The position numbers were made by a program, and so were the translations under genes. Source: an uncultured Bacteroidales bacterium (GTDB taxonomy: Bacteria > Bacteroidota > Bacteroidia > Bacteroidales > P3). Taken from it: a stretch of DNA of 5,057 nucleotides. Positions 1 to 5,057 of this stretch are shown piece after piece. The stretch lies in NCBI GenBank assembly GCA_937906975.1, contig CALCUN010000118.1:1-5057 (forward strand), read 5' to 3'. Under the pieces are notes generated by a model. That model searched no databases, was not told the origin of the DNA, and worked only from the letters and a program-made list of their open reading frames with translations. Positions within the stretch are counted from its first letter, which is position 1. Each line of letters opens with the position of its first letter.

Positions 1-1
1 A

Positions 2-3000
2 TTAGAAGGACAAGCTCTTTATGTAACAAACGATAATGGTACAAGTGCATCTTATAGTCGTGGAAATGGTTATAATTGTTATGCTTACTTAAATGTAAAT
101 TTTGCTCAAGGAGCAGAATATGAACTTTTCTTTGATTGGATGTGTGAAGGGGTTGTAAATAACGATTACTTAAAAGTTTATCTTTTGCCTTTTGGTCAGA
201 CAATTAGCGAAGAATATGCAATAACAGAGCAATTAAATCTTTCAACTCAATGGCGTAGAGAACAATTTATTTTACCTGCACATCATTATAACGGAGGTTA
301 TCAATTAGTATTTGCGTTTGAAACTAACAATTGGTCAAGTGAGTATTATTTGTCTGCAATTATAGATAATATAAGAATAGAAGTTAATGATTGCGCAAGA
401 ATTGTGGATTTGGGATTATCGGTTTCAGAATCGGAAAATGTACCTAATTTGGTTGTCGATTTGTTAGACCAATTTAATACAAACGCTTCATACGTTTTAC
501 GCTATAAAGAATCAAACCAAGCTCAATATACAGAAATCACAGGCCTTACTCGTGATTCGTTCCCTTATATTATTTCAAATGGAATAGAGTATCAAAGAAT
601 TTATCAAATGCAAATAGGTGTTATATGCGAGCAAGGAGATGCACCTTACTTTAATGAGGAAGTTTTTTCTATAATGACACCTTGTACTGTATTGCCAACA
701 CCTTGGGAAGAACGATTTGATGAAAATATATTAGAAGAACAATATTGTTGGACTCGCTATAATGGACTTGTTTCAGCTTATGATACTACTTATACAGAGG
801 ATTTAGAATTAAATTCTTCGTGGACTGTTGAAAATGTTGTGCTTAATGGTGTTAATTCTCAAAGATTGCGTGCTAGAGTTAGAGGAACGGAATTAAAAGA
901 CTGGGTTGTAACCCCACCAATCAATTTAGGAAATCAAGGAAATATAAAACAAATTGTTTTTGACCTTGCACTAAGACCTTCAGACTTAGATGTGCCAACT
1001 GTATGCGGTGATGACGATAAATTTATGGTTGCTTTCTCTTTAGATAATGGAGTAAGTTGGGATATACACAATGCAATAGTGTTTAGAAACAATGACCAAG
1101 ATACGCTTCACAATCTTTCTTCTTTCTCAAATCAACCATTTCCATTTAGTTTTAAACTTGTAGATGAAAATAATCAACCAATAACAGGACTAATTAAAAT
1201 AGCCTTTTATGTGGAAAGTACAATTGCAACTACAGACAACGTATTGTGTATAGATAATCTATCGGTTGAAGATTGGCTTGAGTGTCAAACTCCACACAAT
1301 CCGCAAGTTTTACCTCAAGATATAAGAAGCAATTCAGCAATAGTTAATTTCACTACCTTAGATAATTTAGCAGAATATTTTGAATACGTAGTTGTAGAAG
1401 GAGAATGTAATAATTTTGATACACTCTCAACACTATTCTCTTCAGAAACAAGCATATTATTACCAAATTTAGAAGAAGAAACCCTCTATAGCTTTGCCGT
1501 AAGAGGAGTTTGTGAAAACGAAATTTATTCTCAATGGATTTCTACAACATTCACAACAATAAGAGAACCAAAACCAATACCTTTTGAAACAACATTTTCA
1601 GATAGCATAAGATGGTATGTAGCTACAAATGGCGTTAGCCAAAACTCTTGGAGTATTGGCTCAGCTACCTCAGCGGATACAAACGGCAGAGCAGCATATA
1701 TATCAACTGATGAAGGAATTAGCTATGATGCAGAAATTTCACAAACTCCAACAATAGCATATCTATATCAAGATGTAGCATTTGGTGAAACGATGAATAA
1801 TTTTGAACTATTCTTTGATTGGAAAGCCATAGGAAGAGTTACGGGTACGAATGTTGCTTCAGCTTTATATGTTTATCTTTTAGACATAGAGCCACTTCCA
1901 ACCTCTACTCTACTACCTGACCCAATCCTTACCCTACATTCTTCAGAGCAATGGCAATCGGAAAGAGTATTCCTTGGCAACATAATAGGAGATAAACGTT
2001 TGGTTTTTGCCGCATACGGATATACAACAGAAAATGAAATACAAACTCCTGCAGCTATTGACAATGTAAGATTAATTACCTCACCTTGTTCAGTAATTGA
2101 AAATGTTGCTGCCCTCAATACTACAACAAATTCCATAGAACTTGTTTGGGACTCAACAGATGCTACAACCTATGTTGTATATTATAAAGATGATTTTTCT
2201 ACTTCTTATCAAACAATGACAACTACGGATAATTACGCATCGTTTACCAATCTTTCAAGTTCATCTTGCTATTATTTCAAAATAAAAGGCCTATGTGGTG
2301 AAAACGAATCTTTATTTTCAGAAGAGCTTACGGTATTTACTTTATCGGAAATTGCAACATTACCATATTCTTGCGATTTTGAAGGACCTGCTACTAATGG
2401 TTGGACAATCAAAAACGGAACTTGTGCGAATCGTTGGTGGGTTGGAAATGTAGAAAACTCTTCAAATTCTTCTTTATTCATAACAGGAGATAACGGAGTT
2501 TCAAATAATATTAATTATACACAAAGATCAATTGTGATTGCAGAAAAACAATTCCAATTAGGACAAAGAGATTCTCTAAGAATAAGCTTTGATGTAAAGA
2601 TTCCTGACAATGGAGGAGTGAATTATTTGAAAGTATTCTTTGTTCCAGAAACAGTAGAATTTGAACCTTCAACAAATAACCAAAACTTCGCTTATCTAAA
2701 CTATTCTGACGGCATTTTGATGACTCATTCTATAGACGAGTCTAGATTTGTGATAGAAGGAATTAATCAAACACAGAATTTAAGCATCACAATACCAACT
2801 CCGTTTAATGAAAGAAGAAAACTCGTATTTGTTTGGGTGAATAGTATGGTGAATATAAATTCTCAAGGCGCAATAATTGACAATGTGGTTTTAGAAGAGG
2901 TAGGAGATATTATCACTTGTGTAAAACCTGTTGCTAATTCTGTGAGAGTAAATAGAGTGTTGCAAACTACAGCCGAAGTTTATTGGCAAGACGAAGACCA

Positions 3001-3622
3001 AACACACAACGCTTGGAATGTTTATTACAAAGCAGAGGGCGATACATACTATCAAATGGTTACTGCAACCAACCAATGCTCAATAACCTTAGAAAACCTT
3101 TATCCATACACACGTTACAGTCTTTTTGTAAAGACAAATTGTGGAGATACAGAATCATATCCTACCGATACAATAAGATTTTGTACACATTGTGAAGAGA
3201 TAGCAGAATTTCCTTATGTTGCAAATTTTAATGGAGGTGATTTATCATGTTGGATAACACAAGAGGGAAGAGTAAACAATTGGACAATTCTTAATAACTC
3301 AACCTTGCTTTACGACGCATTAGATTATGATACAGTTATGATAGAATCTCCAATTTTTAACCTTGTCTCATTGCCACATCCTACACTTTCTTTTGGCTAT
3401 AGTTATACATCTAATTGGTTTGGTGCAGTATTGAAAGTGCTTTACAGAGAAAATCAAGGTGATGAATGGGGATTGTTACGAGAATACACAACACAAGCTT
3501 CCGTAAACGAAGTAATAAGCCTACATCATACTTCATCAAATTACCAAATTGCATTCCAAGCAATAGGAGCAGAGCCATCAGACTTTCATGTTTATCAAAT
3601 AACTATATACTCTTCTCCTACA
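2..3622 (+). repeat. Alternating jelly-roll and FN3 coding modules (protein-level repeats)
   Basis: The coding sequence is a series of diverged modules. Jelly-roll modules lie at about 2-394, 686-1285, 1562-2089, 2354-2920 and 3194-3616. FN3-like modules lie at about 395-685, 1286-1561, 2090-2353 and 2921-3193. Similarity is clear in protein (xxLVF...IDN(V/I) strands; VY or VF followed by LLP-like residues) but mostly lost in DNA. The exception is a 19-nt in-frame match with one mismatch between 122-140 and 1805-1823, both encoding ELFFDW, which pairs modules 1 and 3. Boundaries are estimates from conserved Cys and Pro-aromatic positions. Confidence 0.75.
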
Positions 3623-3892
3623 GGTAGTCTAATTGCAGAGGAAGAAAACACTTTACAAACAATTCTTTATCCAAACCCTGCTTTAAAAGAAACCACCCTG
3701 CAAGTAGAAGGACTAAGCACAGATGCACAAATAACAATCAGCGACCTACAAGGAAGAATCATAAGTAGGGGAGTGATGAAAGCAAATGAAAAAACTTACA
3801 CAATCAACCTTAGTGAATTTGCAAGCGGAGTTTACTACATCAGAATAGTAACAGACAAAGCAATCAGCACACAAAAATTGATAGTTGAATAA
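2..3892 (+). CDS. Large modular T9SS-exported surface protein (jelly-roll / FN3 repeats), 5' partial
   Basis: The frame is open from the left edge, so the true start and signal peptide lie upstream; the ATG at 140 falls inside a conserved strand (ELFFDWM) and is not the start. Of the 1296 visible residues, five jelly-roll modules (MAM / cleaved-adhesin / choice-of-anchor J-like) fall at about 1-131, 229-428, 521-696, 785-973 and 1065-1205. Four FN3-like modules separate them at about 132-228, 429-520, 697-784 and 974-1064. Modules 2-5 open with a Pro-aromatic-xxx-Phe signature (PWEERF, PFETTF, PYSCDF, PYVANF). Modules 1-4 close with an IDN strand (D122, D418, D687, D960). Six module junctions end in Cys (131, 228, 428, 696, 973, 1064). 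FN3 modules share a Tyr-containing strand ending in Cys (YSFAVRGVC, YYFKIKGLC, YSLFVKTNC). Residues 1218-1296 form a type A T9SS sorting domain: YPNP at 1223, GVYYIRI at 1276, terminal KLIVE. The T9SS is known to cleave such domains during export. Adhesion or ligand binding at the cell surface is inferred; no catalytic motif is visible. The exact family of each jelly roll is uncertain. Confidence 0.93.
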   Translation, partial: LEGQALYVTNDNGTSASYSRGNGYNCYAYLNVNFAQGAEYELFFDWMCEGVVNNDYLKVYLLPFGQTISEEYAITEQLNLSTQWRREQFILPAHHYNGGYQLVFAFETNNWSSEYYLSAIIDNIRIEVNDCARIVDLGLSVSESENVPNLVVDLLDQFNTNASYVLRYKESNQAQYTEITGLTRDSFPYIISNGIEYQRIYQMQIGVICEQGDAPYFNEEVFSIMTPCTVLPTPWEERFDENILEEQYCWTRYNGLVSAYDTTYTEDLELNSSWTVENVVLNGVNSQRLRARVRGTELKDWVVTPPINLGNQGNIKQIVFDLALRPSDLDVPTVCGDDDKFMVAFSLDNGVSWDIHNAIVFRNNDQDTLHNLSSFSNQPFPFSFKLVDENNQPITGLIKIAFYVESTIATTDNVLCIDNLSVEDWLECQTPHNPQVLPQDIRSNSAIVNFTTLDNLAEYFEYVVVEGECNNFDTLSTLFSSETSILLPNLEEETLYSFAVRGVCENEIYSQWISTTFTTIREPKPIPFETTFSDSIRWYVATNGVSQNSWSIGSATSADTNGRAAYISTDEGISYDAEISQTPTIAYLYQDVAFGETMNNFELFFDWKAIGRVTGTNVASALYVYLLDIEPLPTSTLLPDPILTLHSSEQWQSERVFLGNIIGDKRLVFAAYGYTTENEIQTPAAIDNVRLITSPCSVIENVAALNTTTNSIELVWDSTDATTYVVYYKDDFSTSYQTMTTTDNYASFTNLSSSSCYYFKIKGLCGENESLFSEELTVFTLSEIATLPYSCDFEGPATNGWTIKNGTCANRWWVGNVENSSNSSLFITGDNGVSNNINYTQRSIVIAEKQFQLGQRDSLRISFDVKIPDNGGVNYLKVFFVPETVEFEPSTNNQNFAYLNYSDGILMTHSIDESRFVIEGINQTQNLSITIPTPFNERRKLVFVWVNSMVNINSQGAIIDNVVLEEVGDIITCVKPVANSVRVNRVLQTTAEVYWQDEDQTHNAWNVYYKAEGDTYYQMVTATNQCSITLENLYPYTRYSLFVKTNCGDTESYPTDTIRFCTHCEEIAEFPYVANFNGGDLSCWITQEGRVNNWTILNNSTLLYDALDYDTVMIESPIFNLVSLPHPTLSFGYSYTSNWFGAVLKVLYRENQGDEWGLLREYTTQASVNEVISLHHTSSNYQIAFQAIGAEPSDFHVYQITIYSSPTGSLIAEEENTLQTILYPNPALKETTLQVEGLSTDAQITISDLQGRIISRGVMKANEKTYTINLSEFASGVYYIRIVTDKAISTQKLIVE
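3653..3889 (+). other. T9SS type A C-terminal sorting domain of the large surface protein
   Basis: This stretch encodes residues 1218-1296. The pattern is that of the type A (TIGR04183-like) sorting signal: an N-terminal YPNP motif, a middle I-S-D-L-Q-G-R strand, a G-V-Y-Y-I-R-I strand and a basic, hydrophobic end (KLIVE). It is preceded by an acidic linker (AEEEN) that separates it from the last jelly roll. In known T9SS substrates this domain directs passage through the outer-membrane translocon and is removed by the sortase PorU. Confidence 0.93.
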
Positions 3893-3913
3893 CATTTAAC
3901 AATCAAATAACAC

Positions 3914-3951
3914 AAAAGAGCGACTCAAATCAAAGAGTCGCTCTTTTTTTT
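3914..3951 (+). terminator. Rho-independent terminator after the large surface protein gene
   Basis: A perfect 13-bp inverted repeat pairs AAAAGAGCGACTC (3914-3926) with GAGTCGCTCTTTT (3935-3947) around an 8-nt A-rich loop. It is followed by an unbroken run of eight T (3944-3951, the first four inside the stem). It begins 21 nt after the stop codon, so it should end the transcript of the large gene and insulate the next one. Its core is repeated in the terminator at 4946-4985. Confidence 0.95.
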
Positions 3952-3988
3952 CGCAAGAATTTTGTCCGAATCTTTTAATAAATAAAGT

Positions 3989-4019
3989 TTTGTGCTTAGA
4001 TAATTATTATATACCTTTG
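3989..4019 (+). promoter_or_regulatory. Bacteroidota-type promoter for the LRR protein gene
   Basis: TTTG at 3989-3992 and TACCTTTG at 4012-4019 are separated by 19 nt. They match the known Bacteroidota housekeeping consensus of a -33 TTTG and a -7 TAnnTTTG. Transcription would begin a few bases after 4019, giving a leader of roughly 50 nt before the ATG at 4074. The element sits in the 122-nt gap after the upstream terminator, the expected place for an independent promoter. No operator-like symmetry is seen around it. Confidence 0.8.
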
Positions 4020-4049
4020 CAGGTGAGAATTTTACAATAGAAATAATTT

Positions 4050-4072
4050 AATTAACAATTAAAAATTAACAA
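4050..4072 (+). repeat. AATTAACAA direct repeat in the leader before the start codon
   Basis: AATTAACAA occurs at 4050-4058 and again at 4064-4072, a 14-nt period, ending directly before the ATG at 4074. The leader has no Shine-Dalgarno sequence. A-rich, unstructured leaders of this kind are usual for Bacteroidota genes, where initiation relies on A residues upstream of the start rather than anti-SD pairing. The repeat may be a by-product of this composition. Confidence 0.5.
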
Positions 4073-4073
4073 A

Positions 4074-4940
4074 ATGAAAAGGACATTATCATTTCTTTGT
4101 ACCCTATTATGTGCAAATATGCTTTTTGCACAAACAAGTTTTTGGGTTGATTCGTTACAATACGAAATATATCCTGAATTATTGCCTGGATTGGCTTATA
4201 TTACTTATGCTGATAATTCAATTACAACTGCAAATATTCCTGAAACTGTTAATTATAACGGAACTAATTATAGAGTTTGGCTTATAGCATATAGAGCATT
4301 TGCAAATTGTGATAGATTAACTTCTGTTACTGTCCCTAATAGTGTTGAAGAGTTTGGTAATAATGTTTTTGAACATTGTTCTGCTTTAACCTCTGTTACT
4401 ATTGGTAATGGTATTTTTTCTATTGGTGAGAATTTATTTGCTGATTGTATTATGTTACAAACAGTTACTTTGGGTTCCAATGTTAATTATATTGGCAGTG
4501 GCGCATTTGGTAATTCTGAATTGTTGGAAAACGTTACTTGTTTGTCAATAATTCCTCCTGTAATAAGCGATGACACTGCATTCCCTAACCCTAACGATGC
4601 AATATTAACCGTTCCTTGCGGTAGTTTGGCGGCTTATAGTTCTGCTAACTCCTTATGGAGCACTTTATTTGCCGATAGAATTGAGGAAGATTGCGCAACA
4701 GATAGTGCTTTAGAAGAAACAGAAGTTGAAAACCTTTCTTTCTTCCCTAATCCTACAAAAAGCAAAATTACTTTCAGTCAAACAATAGAGAATATAGAAG
4801 TAATAGATTTAACAGGAAAGACAATCCTTACCTTCTCTAATGCAAAAACAATAGATATTGACGCTTTGCCAAGTGGTGCGTATTATTTGCGATTAACAGA
4901 TAATGAAAAGACCACGCTGCGAAAAGTGATTAAACAATAA
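4074..4940 (+). CDS. Secreted BspA-type leucine-rich repeat protein with T9SS sorting domain
   Basis: This complete 288-residue protein begins with a Sec signal peptide: MKR, a hydrophobic core at about 5-18, and probable cleavage near FAQ (18-20). There is no lipobox, as Leu rather than Gly/Ala/Ser precedes Cys13. Residues about 48-205 form a BspA-like LRR_5 domain. Three tandem units of exactly 23 residues (82-104, 105-127, 128-150) follow the pattern L-x-x-V-T-(hydrophobic)...(F/I)G...F...C or equivalent. They are flanked by a diverged unit before (about 49-81) and a capping region after (151-207; Cys182 and Cys207). An acidic linker (EETEVE) precedes a type A T9SS sorting domain at 219-288: FFPNP at 223, GAYYLRL at 268, basic end RKVIKQ. 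The start is set by the signal peptide and the promoter upstream. The gene is monocistronic between two terminators. Related BspA proteins bind host or matrix proteins, but the ligand here is unknown and adhesion is an inference. Confidence 0.95.
   Translation: MKRTLSFLCTLLCANMLFAQTSFWVDSLQYEIYPELLPGLAYITYADNSITTANIPETVNYNGTNYRVWLIAYRAFANCDRLTSVTVPNSVEEFGNNVFEHCSALTSVTIGNGIFSIGENLFADCIMLQTVTLGSNVNYIGSGAFGNSELLENVTCLSIIPPVISDDTAFPNPNDAILTVPCGSLAAYSSANSLWSTLFADRIEEDCATDSALEETEVENLSFFPNPTKSKITFSQTIENIEVIDLTGKTILTFSNAKTIDIDALPSGAYYLRLTDNEKTTLRKVIKQ
4317..4523 (+). repeat. Three tandem 69-bp leucine-rich repeat units
   Basis: Units at 4317-4385, 4386-4454 and 4455-4523 each encode 23 residues starting LTSVTV, LTSVTI and LQTVTL. 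The first two are also close in DNA at their starts: TTAACTTCTGTTACT against TTAACCTCTGTTACT. The length is that of the BspA/LRR_5 class. A fourth unit starting LENVT at 4524 quickly diverges into the C-terminal cap. Confidence 0.85.
4728..4937 (+). other. T9SS type A C-terminal sorting domain of the LRR protein
   Basis: Residues 219-288 show the same plan as the upstream protein's tail: FFPNP, an I-D-L-T-G-K strand, L-P-S-G-A-Y-Y-L-R-L and a basic hydrophobic end. The two tails are clearly homologous but differ at most positions outside these motifs, so they are not a recent duplication. The domain should route the LRR protein through the T9SS after Sec export. Confidence 0.93.
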
Positions 4941-4945
4941 ACTTT

Positions 4946-4985
4946 AAAAGAGCGACTTTTTTTTCAAAGAGTCGCTATTTTTTTT
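4946..4985 (+). terminator. Rho-independent terminator after the LRR protein gene
   Basis: The core stem pairs AGCGACT (4951-4957) with AGTCGCT (4970-4976). It extends inward by a T-G wobble and three T-A pairs to a 4-nt loop (4962-4965). It extends outward, after one G/A mismatch (4950/4977), by A-T pairs. Eight T follow at 4978-4985. It starts 5 nt after the stop codon at 4940. The arms repeat the upstream terminator: AAAAGAGCGACT and TCAAAGAGTCGCT occur in both. Confidence 0.92.
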
Positions 4986-5003
4986 CTTTGTTTTAGAAAA
5001 ATA

Positions 5004-5057
5004 TGTAATGACCCCAAAAGTTTGGACAAAAAAACGAAAGGGGAACAATGTATAAGA
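5004..5057 (+). mobile_element. Probable left end of an IS3-family-like insertion sequence (cut by window edge)
   Basis: The sequence from 5004 starts TGTAATGACCCCAAAAG and continues into TTTGGAC. This resembles the TG-starting terminal inverted repeats of IS3-family elements, including the IS150 group, whose ends read TGTA...CCC...GTTGGAC. About 44 nt further in, an ATG with an SD-like GGGG upstream opens a reading frame, the usual spacing for orfA of such elements. The other end, the transposase and any target duplication lie outside the window, so the assignment rests on resemblance alone. Confidence 0.55.
5048..5057 (+). CDS. Possible start of insertion-sequence orfA (only three codons visible)
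   Basis: ATG TAT AAG at 5048-5056 follows AAAGGGG (5037-5043) at 4-nt spacing, a plausible Shine-Dalgarno sequence. The position relative to the presumed element end at 5004 fits the first reading frame of an IS3-type element. Only Met-Tyr-Lys can be read, so the product cannot be identified from its protein sequence. Confidence 0.4.

Noticed and set aside
140..142. ATG at 140 as the start of the large gene
   Set aside because: The frame stays open to the left edge with 46 more codons that continue the jelly-roll fold, there is no signal peptide after 140, and the Met lies within a conserved strand (ELFFDWM) whose counterpart in module 3 is internal.
1873..2136. Minus-strand 87-codon reading frame, and similar minus-strand frames at 2272-2481, 2891-3076 and 4268-4480
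   Set aside because: All lie inside confidently coding + strand modules, have no recognisable domains and no promoter or leader; they are shadow frames.
2983..3195. Plus-strand 70-codon frame overlapping FN3 module 4
   Set aside because: It lies in another frame of a conserved FN3 module, and its protein is low in recognisable features; a shadow frame.
4074..4133. LRR protein as a lipoprotein (Cys9 or Cys13 in the signal region)
   Set aside because: Neither Cys is preceded by Gly, Ala or Ser as a lipobox requires; the segment is better read as a Sec signal peptide ending near FAQ.
4317..4523. The regular 69-bp units as a CRISPR array or non-coding tandem repeat
   Set aside because: The units are contiguous, in frame, and encode the BspA leucine-rich repeat pattern; there are no spacers.
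4987..5017. Promoter for the insertion-sequence reading frame using TTTG at 4987-4990
   Set aside because: At 19-nt spacing the bases from 5010 read GACCCCAA, which does not match TAnnTTTG; no other good -7 element is seen before 5048.

Overview
The window is AT-rich DNA that reads as Bacteroidota, most probably Bacteroidales-like. Both complete C-termini carry a type IX secretion system (T9SS) type A sorting domain, a system confined to this phylum and its relatives. The internal gene has a Bacteroidota-type promoter (TTTG, 19 nt, TAnnTTTG) and an A-rich leader without a Shine-Dalgarno sequence. The species cannot be determined from the sequence.

Layout, all on the + strand. (1) Positions 2-3892 hold the 3' part of a very large secreted surface protein; at least 1296 residues are visible and the frame is still open at the left edge. 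It is a chain of alternating jelly-roll (MAM / cleaved-adhesin / 'choice-of-anchor J'-like) and fibronectin type III-like modules, ending in a T9SS sorting domain. (2) A strong intrinsic terminator follows at 3914-3951. (3) A promoter lies at 3989-4019 with a short AT-rich leader. (4) Positions 4074-4940 hold a complete 288-residue secreted protein: signal peptide, BspA-type leucine-rich repeats and a T9SS sorting domain. (5) A second intrinsic terminator at 4946-4985 is built from almost the same stem sequence as the first. (6) From about 5004 to the right edge the sequence looks like the left end of an insertion sequence, probably IS3 family, with the first codons of its transposase reading frame at 5048.

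The two main genes are separate transcription units, each with its own terminator. Both products should cross the inner membrane by Sec and then be exported and attached to the cell surface, or released, by the T9SS. Their domains point to binding or adhesion; no catalytic domain is visible in either.

I found no RNA gene, CRISPR array, defence system or clearly new system. The items most worth a second look are the pair of near-identical terminator stems, the insertion-sequence end just beyond the second terminator, the higher-order repeat structure of the large protein with its divergent last module, and a drop in T-ending codons towards the 3' end of both genes.
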